DNA of 64,000 bases, from NCBI GenBank assembly GCA_052148715.1, contig JBKQHQ010000105.1:1-64000 (forward strand), in the 5' to 3' direction. Both the position numbers and the translations under genes were made by a program. Each line of letters opens with the position of its first letter. The stretch's first letter is position 1. This document shows, piece by piece, positions 50,470-58,415 of the stretch. The notes beneath the pieces are model-generated. The model worked only from the letters and a program-made list of their open reading frames with translations. It had not been told where the DNA came from and made no database searches. Source of the DNA: JBKQHQ01 sp052148715 (GTDB lineage Bacteria; Pseudomonadota; Alphaproteobacteria; Rhizobiales; Xanthobacteraceae).

Positions 50470-52167
50470 ATGCCTGCCTCGCAGCATACCAATCCGAAAT
50501 CCGACATCGAAATTTCTCAGGCCGCGCACAAGCGGCCGATCATCGAGATTGCACGCGAGCGGCTCGGCATCGGGCCGGAGAGTCTCGAGCCGTACGGCCA
50601 CTACAAGGCCAAGGTATCGATGGACTTCGTCAAGTCGCTTAAGGACAAGCCGAACGGCAGGCTGATCCTGGTCTCGGCGATCACGCCGACGCCGGCCGGC
50701 GAGGGCAAGACCACGACCACTGTCGGCCTCACCGACGCGCTCAATCACATCGGCAAGAAGGCGATGCTGTGCCTGCGCGAGCCGAGCCTCGGCCCCTCGT
50801 TCGGCGTGAAGGGCGGAGCCGCCGGCGGCGGCTATGCGCAGGTCGTGCCGATGGAGGACATCAATCTCCACTTCACCGGCGACTTTCACGCCATCACGTC
50901 GGCCAACAATCTGCTCGCGGCGCTCGTTGACAACCACATCTATTGGGGCAACGCGCTTGGCATCGATCAACGGCGCGTGATGTGGCGCCGGGTGATGGAC
51001 ATGAACGACCGCGCGCTGCGCTCCATCGTGTCCTCGCTCGGCGGCGTCGCCAACGGTTTTCCGCGCGAGGATGGCTTCGACATTACGGTGGCGTCCGAGG
51101 TCATGGCGATCTTCTGCCTCGCCACGGATCTGGCCGATCTCAAGAAGCGCCTGTCGAACATCGTCGTTGCCTATACGCGCGATCGCAAGCCCGTGCGCGC
51201 CGGCGACCTGAAGGCGGACGGCGCGATGACGGCGCTGCTCAAGGACGCGCTGGCGCCCAATCTGGTGCAGACGCTCGAAGGTACGCCCGCCTTCGTGCAT
51301 GGCGGTCCGTTCGCCAACATCGCCCATGGCTGCAACTCGGTCGTGGCGACGACGACGGCCTTAAAGCTCGCCGACTACGTCGTGACCGAAGCCGGCTTTG
51401 GCGCTGACCTCGGCGCGGAGAAATTCATCGACATCAAGTGCCGCAAGGCGGGGCTCGAGCCCGATTGCGTCGTGTTGGTCGCCACCATCCGGGCGCTGAA
51501 AATGCACGGCGGCGTGAAGAAAGAGGATCTCAAGCGCGAGAATTTGAAGGCGCTCGAGGCCGGCATCGCCAATCTGCAGCGCCATGTCGAGAACGTGCAG
51601 AAATTCGGCCTCACGCCGGTGGTCTCGATCAACCGTTTCAGCGCTGACACCGCGGCCGAGATCGAGCTGGTCGAGAATGCCTGCGCCAAGCTCGGCGTCG
51701 AGGCGCTGATGGCCGACCACTGGGCCGAGGGCGGCAAGGGCGCCGCCAATGTTGCCCGCGCGGTCGTCAAGGTGATCGACGGCAAGAAGAGCAAGTTCAA
51801 GCTTCTCTACCCCGACGACATGCCGCTCGTGGAAAAGATCCGCACCATCGCGCGCGAGATCTATCGCGCCAACGACATCGCCATCGACAAGTCGGTGCGC
51901 GATCAACTCGCGGGCTTTGAATCCCTCGGCTACGCCAAGGCGCCGGTCTGCATCGCCAAGACTCAGTACAGCTTCTCGACCAATCCCGACACCAAGGGCG
52001 CGCCCACCGATTTCGTCATTCCGGTGCGCGAGGTGCGCCTCTCCGCCGGTGCCGAGTTCGTGGTGGTGATCTGCGGTGAGATCATGACCATGCCCGGGCT
52101 GCCGAGAGTTCCGGCCGCCGACAGCATCGACGTCGACGCGGAGGGCAAGATCGTCGGACTGTTCTAA
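50470..52167 (+). CDS. fhs: Formate-tetrahydrofolate ligase
   Basis: A 565-residue ATP-dependent ligase making 10-formyl-THF from formate and THF. Visible are the P-loop-like TPTPAGEGKTTTTVGL near residue 74, EPSLGPSFGVKGGAAGGGYAQV, HFTGDFHAIT, DMNDRALR, and the C-terminal LPRVPAADSIDVD. The length is normal for the family. It begins 30 bp after the formyltransferase gene with AGGGAAGAG upstream, so it is the last gene of the oxalate/formate operon. It channels formate from oxalyl-CoA breakdown into C1 metabolism. Confidence 0.97.
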   Translation: MPASQHTNPKSDIEISQAAHKRPIIEIARERLGIGPESLEPYGHYKAKVSMDFVKSLKDKPNGRLILVSAITPTPAGEGKTTTTVGLTDALNHIGKKAMLCLREPSLGPSFGVKGGAAGGGYAQVVPMEDINLHFTGDFHAITSANNLLAALVDNHIYWGNALGIDQRRVMWRRVMDMNDRALRSIVSSLGGVANGFPREDGFDITVASEVMAIFCLATDLADLKKRLSNIVVAYTRDRKPVRAGDLKADGAMTALLKDALAPNLVQTLEGTPAFVHGGPFANIAHGCNSVVATTTALKLADYVVTEAGFGADLGAEKFIDIKCRKAGLEPDCVVLVATIRALKMHGGVKKEDLKRENLKALEAGIANLQRHVENVQKFGLTPVVSINRFSADTAAEIELVENACAKLGVEALMADHWAEGGKGAANVARAVVKVIDGKKSKFKLLYPDDMPLVEKIRTIAREIYRANDIAIDKSVRDQLAGFESLGYAKAPVCIAKTQYSFSTNPDTKGAPTDFVIPVREVRLSAGAEFVVVICGEIMTMPGLPRVPAADSIDVDAEGKIVGLF

Positions 52168-52175
52168 CGCAGTGC

Positions 52176-52286
52176 TGTCATTGCGAGGGCGCCGCGCAAG
52201 TCGGATGTTTCCGACTTGCGCCATCATTAAAGCCGACGTCGGGAACACCCGACTTCAGAGCGCCCGTGGCTTCGCTCGCAATGACA
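52176..52286. repeat. Palindromic repeat (TGTCATTGCGAG type)
   Basis: Perfect inverted ends TGTCATTGCGAG (52176-52187) and CTCGCAATGACA (52275-52286) enclose smaller hairpins (AAGTCGGATGTTTCCGACTT and others). It starts 9 bases after the fhs stop, so it may also help end transcription. The ends are typical of dispersed repeats in this order. Confidence 0.85.
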
Positions 52287-52381
52287 GATTCGGGTAGGAT
52301 GAGGTGTTTAGCATTCGGGCCTTGGCGGCCGTGATCCGCACGGCTCGATCGTCGGCAAACCCTCGTTCGATGGAGGCTTTG

Positions 52382-53800
52382 ATGAGACATTGGTCGTTCC
52401 AAGCAGGTGTCGCGGCTGCGGCGCTGGCAGTGATCGCGATACCGCTTGTTTCGTCGGCGCAGCAGAAGGCTGCGTCCCCGCAGGCGGGGGCGGCATCATC
52501 GTCGGAGGACCCGGCGTCGCTTCCGGATCAGCAGATCGGCCATCGCTTCATGATCAAGGCGGAGGATCTGCCGCCGCCGAAGACCGGCCCGATCGTCGCC
52601 AGCCGCTCGCTGGCCCTGCCGTATCAGGGCCAGGTGCCGCGCGTTCCGGACGGTTTCACCGTCACTTTGTTCGCGTCGGGCCTCGAGAACCCGCGCCGTT
52701 TGTTGGTGCTGCCCAACGGCGACGTGATCGTCGCCAATCAGCGTGGCGGCTATCTCACGCTGCTGCGCGGACGCGATGCCGATGGCCGCGCGGAATGGAT
52801 CGAACGCCACGCCGAAGGCTTCAACTTGCCCTACGGGCTTGCTTGGCGCGACGGCTACGTGCTGGTCGCCGATCAGGACGGAATCTGGCAGGTGCCGCAT
52901 AACCTCGGCGCGCTGCGGCCGGGCCGCAACGTGGCGCAAAAGGCCGCCGACGTGCCGCCGGATCAGCGCAAGCCGTCGCCGAGCGTCGTCGGCGAGCAGA
53001 TGATCACGCAAAAGGGCGTGTTCGGCATTGTCCAAGGCCATCAGAACCGGCATCTCGCCATCGATCCGAAGACCGGCGGGTTGTTCGTCGGCGTCGGCTC
53101 ATCGGGCAATATCGGGGTGGAGCCGGAGGTGAAGGCGACGATCCAGCGCTTCGATCCCGACGGCACCAACCAGACCACCTTCGCGTCCGGAACCAGAAAT
53201 CCGACGGCGCTCGCCTTCCAGCCCGGCAGCGGCGATCTCTATGCCGTGGTCCAGGAACGCGACGGCCTCGGCGACAATTTGGTTCCCGACTACCTGACCC
53301 GCGTCGAGAAAGGCGCGTTCTACGGCTGGCCTTACGCCTATATCGGCCACAACCCGCAGCCCGGCTTTGCGTCGCTCCGGCCCGATAAGGTGCAGGCTTC
53401 GCTGACGCCCGACCTCTTGTTCCAGGCGCATTCCTCCTTGCTCGACCTCGTCTTCTATGAGGGCCAGCAGTTCCCGGCAGAATACCGCGGCGATCTGTTC
53501 GTTGCCCTGCACGGATCGTGGAACCGGTCGGAGCCGACCGGCTACAAGGTGGTGCGCGTACCGTTCAAGGATGGCCGGCCACAGGGATTTTACGAGAATT
53601 TCATGACCGGCTTTTGGACTTCGGGCATCAGCCGTGCCGAGGTCTGGGGACGGCCGACGGCGCTGGCGGTTGCCAAGGATGGCTCGCTCCTGATCGCCGA
53701 CGACCTCGGCGGCACCATCTGGCGCGTGTCCTATACGGGGCCGCAAGCGCAGCAAGCGGGGCGGCCCGCGGGCAGCACCGGCGCGGCCCCGCCGCGATAG
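52382..53800 (+). CDS. PQQ-dependent sugar (sorbosone-type) dehydrogenase family protein
   Basis: A 472-residue periplasmic protein. Signal peptide (MRHWSFQAGVAAAALAVIAI...SSAQ), then a six-bladed beta-propeller of the glucose/sorbosone dehydrogenase family: GFTVTLFASGLENPRRLLVL, GDVIVANQRGGYLTLLRG, GTRNPTALAFQPGSGDLYAV, LVPDYLTRVEKGAFYGWPYA and FVALHGSWNRSEPTGYKVVRVPF. PQQ is the expected cofactor and a sugar or aldehyde the substrate, but neither is shown. The C-terminal tail is Gly/Ala/Pro-rich. The ATG at 52382 has GGAGG six bases upstream. Confidence 0.85.
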   Translation: MRHWSFQAGVAAAALAVIAIPLVSSAQQKAASPQAGAASSSEDPASLPDQQIGHRFMIKAEDLPPPKTGPIVASRSLALPYQGQVPRVPDGFTVTLFASGLENPRRLLVLPNGDVIVANQRGGYLTLLRGRDADGRAEWIERHAEGFNLPYGLAWRDGYVLVADQDGIWQVPHNLGALRPGRNVAQKAADVPPDQRKPSPSVVGEQMITQKGVFGIVQGHQNRHLAIDPKTGGLFVGVGSSGNIGVEPEVKATIQRFDPDGTNQTTFASGTRNPTALAFQPGSGDLYAVVQERDGLGDNLVPDYLTRVEKGAFYGWPYAYIGHNPQPGFASLRPDKVQASLTPDLLFQAHSSLLDLVFYEGQQFPAEYRGDLFVALHGSWNRSEPTGYKVVRVPFKDGRPQGFYENFMTGFWTSGISRAEVWGRPTALAVAKDGSLLIADDLGGTIWRVSYTGPQAQQAGRPAGSTGAAPPR

Positions 53801-53900
53801 CTCGCCTCGGCCCGGTCACATCCGAGTGAGCGGCGTAACCGGGCGGCGCGCCGGATCGTATCTGGCGCATGGACCGTCATGGTCATCAGGAGACCCAGCG

Positions 53901-54398
53901 ATGCTGACCCGGCGAACCCTCTTCTTGGCAGGCGCGAGCGCCCTCGCGCTGATCGGCGCAAGCCGCCTCGTGTCACGGCCGTCGGCGGCAAGTGCTGTTG
54001 AAACCTTCGAGGTCACCCATTCCGACGCCGAATGGCGCAAGCTGCTGACGTCGGCGCAGTATTCGGTGCTGCGCCAAGAGGGGACCGAGCGGCCCTATTC
54101 CAGCCCGCTGAATCATGAAACGCGGGCCGGCGCATTCGCCTGCGCCGGCTGCGACCTCGATCTGTTTTCGTCAAAAACCAAGTTCGACAGCCACACCGGC
54201 TGGCCAAGCTTCTGGCAGCCGCTTGAGCATGCGGTGGGCACCACGCAAGACACGACCTTCGGCATGACCCGGACCGCGGTCCATTGCCGGCGCTGCGGCG
54301 GCCATCTCGGCCACGTGTTCGACGACGGACCAAAACCCACAGGCCTGCGCTACTGCATGAACGGCGTGGCGATGAATTTTGGGGCCGAGGCCGCCTGA
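53901..54398 (+). CDS. msrB: Peptide-methionine (R)-S-oxide reductase, exported (Tat-type signal)
   Basis: A 165-residue MsrB. The N-terminus LTRRTLFLAGASALALIGAS has a twin-arginine-like motif and hydrophobic core, so the enzyme should act in the periplasm. The enzyme core has two zinc CxxC pairs (CAGC, CRRC), THTGWPSFW-like sequence (DSHTGWPSFWQPL) and the catalytic Cys152 in LRYCMNG. It repairs oxidised methionine in envelope proteins. The ATG at 53901 follows AGGAGACCCAGCG. It stands alone, 100 bp after the sugar dehydrogenase gene. Confidence 0.92.
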   Translation: MLTRRTLFLAGASALALIGASRLVSRPSAASAVETFEVTHSDAEWRKLLTSAQYSVLRQEGTERPYSSPLNHETRAGAFACAGCDLDLFSSKTKFDSHTGWPSFWQPLEHAVGTTQDTTFGMTRTAVHCRRCGGHLGHVFDDGPKPTGLRYCMNGVAMNFGAEAA

Positions 54399-54430
54399 TC
54401 GGCGGCTTGGGGCACCCAAAACTGCCGCCT

Positions 54431-54832
54431 TCACGTTGTTGCGGGCAGCTCGATCAGCCCCAGATAGCGCGCCATCCAGTGAAAATCGCTGTCATTGTGG
54501 AGCAGCGGCCTGCGCTTCTCGATGCACCAAGTGCCAATCAACAGGTCGATTGTCTTTCGAACGGCAATCCCACGCCGGCGCAAGGAACGGAAATTGCGGG
54601 CCGCCGTGGTGGCAATCGCGTCGCCGGCCATTGGTACAATTTCAAAGCGACGCAATAGGGCCTCGACCTCTCGAGCTTTCCGTTCGCTATCCAGGCCGTG
54701 CAGCACCTCGCAAAGCATCAGATCCCCGACGATGATCTCGTCGGTGCCAAGTAAAGCGTCAAGTTGCCGGACATGGAGCGCATTTCGGCCGTTGAGGAAA
54801 TCAATCCAGACGCTGCTGTCGACAACGATCAC
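54431..54832 (-). CDS. vapC: VapC-type PIN-domain toxin ribonuclease
   Basis: A 133-residue PIN domain: MIVVDSSVWIDFLNG carries the first catalytic Asp (D5), LMLCEVLHGL the Glu, TIDLLIGTWCIE the second Asp and LLHNDSDFHWMA the last acidic pair. These Mg2+-dependent ribonucleases cleave tRNA or rRNA when freed from their antitoxin. The start overlaps the antitoxin stop by 4 bp (ATGA), the standard arrangement. Confidence 0.93.
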   Translation of the reverse strand: MIVVDSSVWIDFLNGRNALHVRQLDALLGTDEIIVGDLMLCEVLHGLDSERKAREVEALLRRFEIVPMAGDAIATTAARNFRSLRRRGIAVRKTIDLLIGTWCIEKRRPLLHNDSDFHWMARYLGLIELPATT

Positions 54833-55032
54833 CGGGTCCCGCGCCCTTCGCGGCTCCGGGCGAGGTTGCCGCGCCAGCGATACTTGCCGAACGCAGCCCG
54901 GACCTCCTGCTGCCGTCGCAGTCTAATCATCAGACGGAGCGCTTGTTCTACCGTCTGCTTCTTGGTTGCCTGTCCGGACACTTTCTGGGCTTCTGCCATG
55001 AGCGCGTCTTCGATGTCGATATTGGTGCGCAT
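54829..55032 (-). CDS. vapB: VapB-type antitoxin
   Basis: A 67-residue protein beginning MRTNIDIEDALMAEAQKVSG, the ribbon-helix-helix DNA-binding pattern of the VapB family common with this PIN type, followed by a basic C-terminal tail (LRRQQEVRAAFGKYRWRGNL) that would neutralise the toxin. The ATG at 55032 is chosen from the RHH start. It probably autoregulates the pair. Confidence 0.9.
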   Translation of the reverse strand: MRTNIDIEDALMAEAQKVSGQATKKQTVEQALRLMIRLRRQQEVRAAFGKYRWRGNLARSREGRGTR

Positions 55033-55317
55033 GGACGCTCTCTTCCTATGTGTATCCGAGAACTCTACAATACACATTCCGCTCCCTGCAATAGCGCGTC
55101 TGTTCCGACTTGATAGAACAGGCCCGGACTCGTTTCGATCGGACCTGGTCGCGGCCGCCCGAAGCGGATTGCTCCATGGTCCGGCCGGTGCCCGGCAAAC
55201 GGAATGACCACGCGCTGCGGATTTGTGCTATTCTTAGGTGGAGCATCTAGGGAAGGGCGCAATCCGGTTCTCATCCGAACATCGGCAACGGGAACCGCTC
55301 AAGGGTCGGGTGTCGGA

Positions 55318-55746
55318 ATGGCTGGGACGAGGCTCACTTTGCGTGTCGATTTTGGGCCGGATCGGGCGCTTGGGCCCGGCAAGGTGCTGTTGCTGGAGGC
55401 GATCCGCGACGAGGGCTCGATCTCGCAGGCCGGGCGCACGCTCGGAATGTCGTACCGCCGCGCCTGGCTCCTGGTCGATGACATGAACCGCTGCTTTCGC
55501 GAGCCGGTGGTCGATGCGCAGCCGGGCGGCGTCCAGGGCGGCGGCGCGACCCTCACGGGTTTCGGCGCCGAGCTCATTCGCAACTACCGGGCCATCGAGG
55601 CCGAGGCCAAGGCCGCGACGCAGGCGCGGATTGCAGAGCTCGAAGCGTCGTTGCGCGGAACCAACCCGCGCGGTGCCAAGACCTCCAGTAAGTCTCCCGA
55701 CAAAACGCGCAAGGCCACGGTCCGTGCCCGCTCAACGCGGGGGTGA
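55318..55746 (+). CDS. ModE-like winged-helix regulator (HTH domain only)
   Basis: A 142-residue regulator with the N-terminal ModE/LysR-type HTH: GPGKVLLLEAIRDEGSISQAG, then GMSYRRAWLLVDDMN and GGGATLTGFGAELIRNYRAIE. The C-terminal molybdate-binding TOBE domains of full ModE are absent; instead there is a Lys/Ser/Arg-rich tail. The neighbour modA, whose 3' end it overlaps by 15 bp convergently, supports a molybdate link. The stand-alone Mop protein at 56637 could supply molybdate binding (inference). Confidence 0.85.
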   Translation: MAGTRLTLRVDFGPDRALGPGKVLLLEAIRDEGSISQAGRTLGMSYRRAWLLVDDMNRCFREPVVDAQPGGVQGGGATLTGFGAELIRNYRAIEAEAKAATQARIAELEASLRGTNPRGAKTSSKSPDKTRKATVRARSTRG

Positions 55747-56532
55747 CAGGACTTTGAAGCCCTGCCTCTCGAAGGCAGCCTTGGCGGCCGGCCCCTGCAG
55801 ATAGTCGAGGTAGGGTGCGACCGCGGGATTGCTCGAGCCGGCGACGGCCGCGACCGGATAGATGATCGGCGGGTGGGTGTCGGGCGGGAACTCGCCGATG
55901 ATCTTCACGCCCTTGTCGGCAAAGGCGTCGGTCGCATAGACGATCCCGAGCGGCGCCTCGCCGCGGGCGACGAGGAGCAAGGTGGCGCGCACGTTCTCCG
56001 CCGCGGCGACCTTGCCGGCGACCGACGACCATACGCCGAGCTTTTCCAGCGCCGCCTGTCCGTACTTGCCGGCGGGCACGGCGCGCGGGTCCGCCATGGC
56101 GAGGCGCTCGTTGCCGAGCGTCTGCGCCAGAGGGAAATTCGGCGCAATGGTGAGCCTGATGGTGCTGTTCGCCGGCGCGATCAGCACCAGCGCGTTGCCG
56201 ACAAGATTTTTCCGGGTCTCCGGCTTGATCAGCTTGCGCTCCGCCAAATAGTCCATCCAATCGAGATCGGCGGAGATGAAGACGTCGGCCGGCGCGCCGG
56301 CTTCGATCTGCTTGGCGAGCGCCGAACTCGCCGCGTAGGAGGTCACGACCTTCTTGCCGCTCTGGCGCAGATATTGAGCATCGATGTCGTCGAGCGCGTC
56401 CTTCAAGCTTGCGGCGCCGAACACAAGGATGTCGCGCGTCTGCGCCACGGCCGGCGCCGCGACGAAGGCAAGGACGATCGCGCCGACGAGAATGGTTGCC
56501 ACAACGCCGCGTAGCGGCCGGACCAGAAACAT
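55732..56532 (-). CDS. modA: Molybdate ABC transporter substrate-binding protein
   Basis: A 266-residue exported protein with signal peptide (VVATILVGAIVLAFVAAPAVAQ) and the ModA pattern: ILVFGAASLKDALDDIDAQY, YAASSALAKQIEAGAPADVFISAD, MADPRAVPAGKYGQAALE and GIVYATDAFAD. It binds molybdate or tungstate in the periplasm. The permease and ATPase genes modB and modC are not adjacent in this window. Confidence 0.95.
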   Translation of the reverse strand: MFLVRPLRGVVATILVGAIVLAFVAAPAVAQTRDILVFGAASLKDALDDIDAQYLRQSGKKVVTSYAASSALAKQIEAGAPADVFISADLDWMDYLAERKLIKPETRKNLVGNALVLIAPANSTIRLTIAPNFPLAQTLGNERLAMADPRAVPAGKYGQAALEKLGVWSSVAGKVAAAENVRATLLLVARGEAPLGIVYATDAFADKGVKIIGEFPPDTHPPIIYPVAAVAGSSNPAVAPYLDYLQGPAAKAAFERQGFKVLSPPR

Positions 56533-56567
56533 GGCAATATGTCCTCATCCTCACGACGATCATTCTA

Positions 56568-56581
56568 TATCCATCAGGATA
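56568..56581. promoter_or_regulatory. Candidate ModE site between modA and mop
   Basis: A dyad TATCC-ATCA-GGATA with a wider imperfect palindrome around it (TATATCC left, GGATACGACGAT right) lies in the modA/mop divergent gap. TATA-containing dyads in front of mod genes are known ModE/MopA targets; the assignment is by position and shape only. Confidence 0.35.
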
Positions 56582-56636
56582 CGACGATTGTAAAGACACG
56601 CGATGCCGAGCGCATCGCGCCAACCAGGAGGCCATG

Positions 56637-56843
56637 ATGAAACTCAGCGCGCGCAACCAGCTCAAGGGCAAGATCCTCGAGGTGAAGAAGGGTGCCACCA
56701 CCTCGCACGTCCGCATCGACATCGGTGCCGGCGTGGTGGTGCTGGCATCCATCACCAACGAAGCGGTCGACGAGCTCGGCCTGGAACAAGGCGACGCGGC
56801 CTGGGCCGTCATCAAAGCGTCCGACGTGATGATCGGGAAGTGA
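56637..56843 (+). CDS. mop: Mop: molybdopterin/molybdate-binding TOBE-domain protein
   Basis: A 68-residue stand-alone TOBE domain: MKLSARNQLKGKILEVKKGA, then HVRIDIGAGVVVLASITNEAV, ending in WAVIKASDVMIGK. Mop proteins form hexamers that store molybdate in the cytoplasm. ATG at 56637 is preferred over 56634 because AGGAGG (56626-56631) is then five bases away. Divergent from modA, it probably shares its regulation. Confidence 0.93.
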   Translation: MKLSARNQLKGKILEVKKGATTSHVRIDIGAGVVVLASITNEAVDELGLEQGDAAWAVIKASDVMIGK

Positions 56844-56969
56844 CCGCGCGGCGAAACGGGCGGCCTAATCGGCGGCGGAGGGTGCCGGCGGAGTAGTTCG
56901 GCACGCGCTCTCGCGTTCGTCTCGGAATAGCCTAGTCGAACGAAGTCGACATTGGAATAATACCCCTCG

Positions 56970-57054
56970 CGTCATGGCCGTGCTCGTCACGGCCATCCAC
57001 GTCCTTCATCCCACTAGCAAGTCGTGGATGGCCGGAACATGTCCGGCCATGACG
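56970..57054. repeat. Palindromic repeat (CGTCATGGCCG type)
   Basis: Inverted ends CGTCATGGCCG and CGGCCATGACG with inner copies (CGTCACGGCCATCCACG, CGTGGATGGCCGG) lie in the 339-bp gap between mop and the transporter gene. It is of the dispersed repeat type frequent in Bradyrhizobium relatives. Confidence 0.85.
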
Positions 57055-57130
57055 ACGCTGATTGCGCTTTCATTGAACCGGAGGTTCTTGCAACCCCGGG
57101 CTAGCCAGCCGCGCGGACCTTTGATATAGT

Positions 57131-57143
57131 TGTCCAGGACAAC
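57131..57143. promoter_or_regulatory. MarR-operator-like palindrome over the operon promoter
   Basis: TTGTCC-A-GGACAA is a perfect 13-bp dyad. It directly follows and overlaps a TATAGT box (57126-57131) that can serve as the -10 element, 40 bp before the substrate-binding protein start. The last gene of the operon encodes a MarR regulator, the likely binder. Confidence 0.6.
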
Positions 57144-57182
57144 AATATGGGGCCGGCTCATCGGCTCCGCAGGGAGGAAACC

Positions 57183-58388
57183 ATGACGGTTGCTCGTGCT
57201 GCTTTTGCTGTGGCGGTGATGCTGGCGCTCGCGCCGATGCCGGCGGGCGCGCAGACGAAGGTCAAGATCGGCGTCCTCAACGATCAGTCGAGCGTATATG
57301 CCGACAGCCAGGGCATCGGCTCGGTGGTAGCGGCACAGCTCGCGGTCGAGGATTACGCCAAGGCCCTCGGCGTCGAGGTCGAGATCGTCTCGGCCGATCA
57401 TCAGAACAAGGTCGACATCGGTGCGAACATCGCGCGCCGCTGGTACGAGGCCGAAGGCGTCGACATGGTATCCGACGTGCCGAACTCGGCCGTCGCATTT
57501 GCCGTCAATACGCTGGCGCGCGATCTCAACAAGGTGCTGATCGGGTCGGGAGCGGGCAGCGCGCAGCTCACCGGCAAGATGTGCACTCCCAATACGGTGC
57601 ACTGGACCTACGATACCTGGGAGCTCGGCCACGGCTTCGCCAAGGCGGTCTTTGCGCGCGGCGGCAAGAAGTGGTTCTTCATCTCGGCCGATTATGCCTT
57701 CGGCAAGGAGCTCGAGGCCAATGCCTCCGATGAAGTGAAGGCCCTCGGCGGCGAGGTCGTCGGCGCGGTCCACGCGCCGATCGGGACCGCCGATTTCTCG
57801 ACCTTCCTCGTGCAAGCGCAATCCTCGGGTGCCGATACCATCGCTTTCGCCAATGCGGGAGGCGATCTGTCCAATGCGCTCAAGCAGGCCGCCGAATACG
57901 GCCTATCGGGAAAATTCCGCCTGCCGGGTTTCGTCTTTCAGATCAACAATGTGCAGGCGCTCGGCCTGCCTGCGGCGCAGGGCGTCTTGGCCCTGATGCC
58001 GTTCTATTGGGATCAGAACGACGCGAGCCGCGCCTTCGCCAAGCGCTTTCAGGAGCGCCATCCGCGCAAGCTGATGCCGAACGACATGCAGGCCGGCGTC
58101 TATTCGTCGACCGTGCACTATCTCAAGGCGGTGGCGGCGCTCAAGAGCGCCCAAGACGGCAAGGCCGTCGTCGCCGAGATGAAGGAGCTGCCGACCGACG
58201 ACCCGCTGTATGGCAAGGGGACGATCCGAATTGACGGGCGCAAGATCCACCCCGTCTCGCTCTACGAGACCAAGTCGCCTGCGGAATCGAAGGGCGACTG
58301 GGATTACTTCAAGCTGATCTCCACCGTGCCGGGCGAGCAGGCGTTCCGTCCGCTGTCGGAGGGCGGCTGCTCGCTGGTGAAAGGGTAG
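57183..58388 (+). CDS. ABC transporter substrate-binding protein (branched-chain amino acid/aromatic acid type)
   Basis: A 401-residue periplasmic-binding protein type I. Signal peptide (ending PAGAQ), then TKVKIGVLNDQSSVYADSQG, VEIVSADHQNKVDIGANIARRWYE, KWFFISADYAFGKELEANAS and GAVHAPIGTADFSTFLVQAQ. Its ligand is probably an aromatic acid, since a feruloyl-CoA synthetase gene follows after 27 bp. The permease and ATPase genes are not nearby. The ATG at 57183 follows GGGAGGAAACC. The TTGTCCAGGACAA operator lies in its promoter. Confidence 0.9.
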   Translation: MTVARAAFAVAVMLALAPMPAGAQTKVKIGVLNDQSSVYADSQGIGSVVAAQLAVEDYAKALGVEVEIVSADHQNKVDIGANIARRWYEAEGVDMVSDVPNSAVAFAVNTLARDLNKVLIGSGAGSAQLTGKMCTPNTVHWTYDTWELGHGFAKAVFARGGKKWFFISADYAFGKELEANASDEVKALGGEVVGAVHAPIGTADFSTFLVQAQSSGADTIAFANAGGDLSNALKQAAEYGLSGKFRLPGFVFQINNVQALGLPAAQGVLALMPFYWDQNDASRAFAKRFQERHPRKLMPNDMQAGVYSSTVHYLKAVAALKSAQDGKAVVAEMKELPTDDPLYGKGTIRIDGRKIHPVSLYETKSPAESKGDWDYFKLISTVPGEQAFRPLSEGGCSLVKG

Positions 58389-58415
58389 CCACGGGAGGTA
58401 TCTCCGAGGCGTGCC

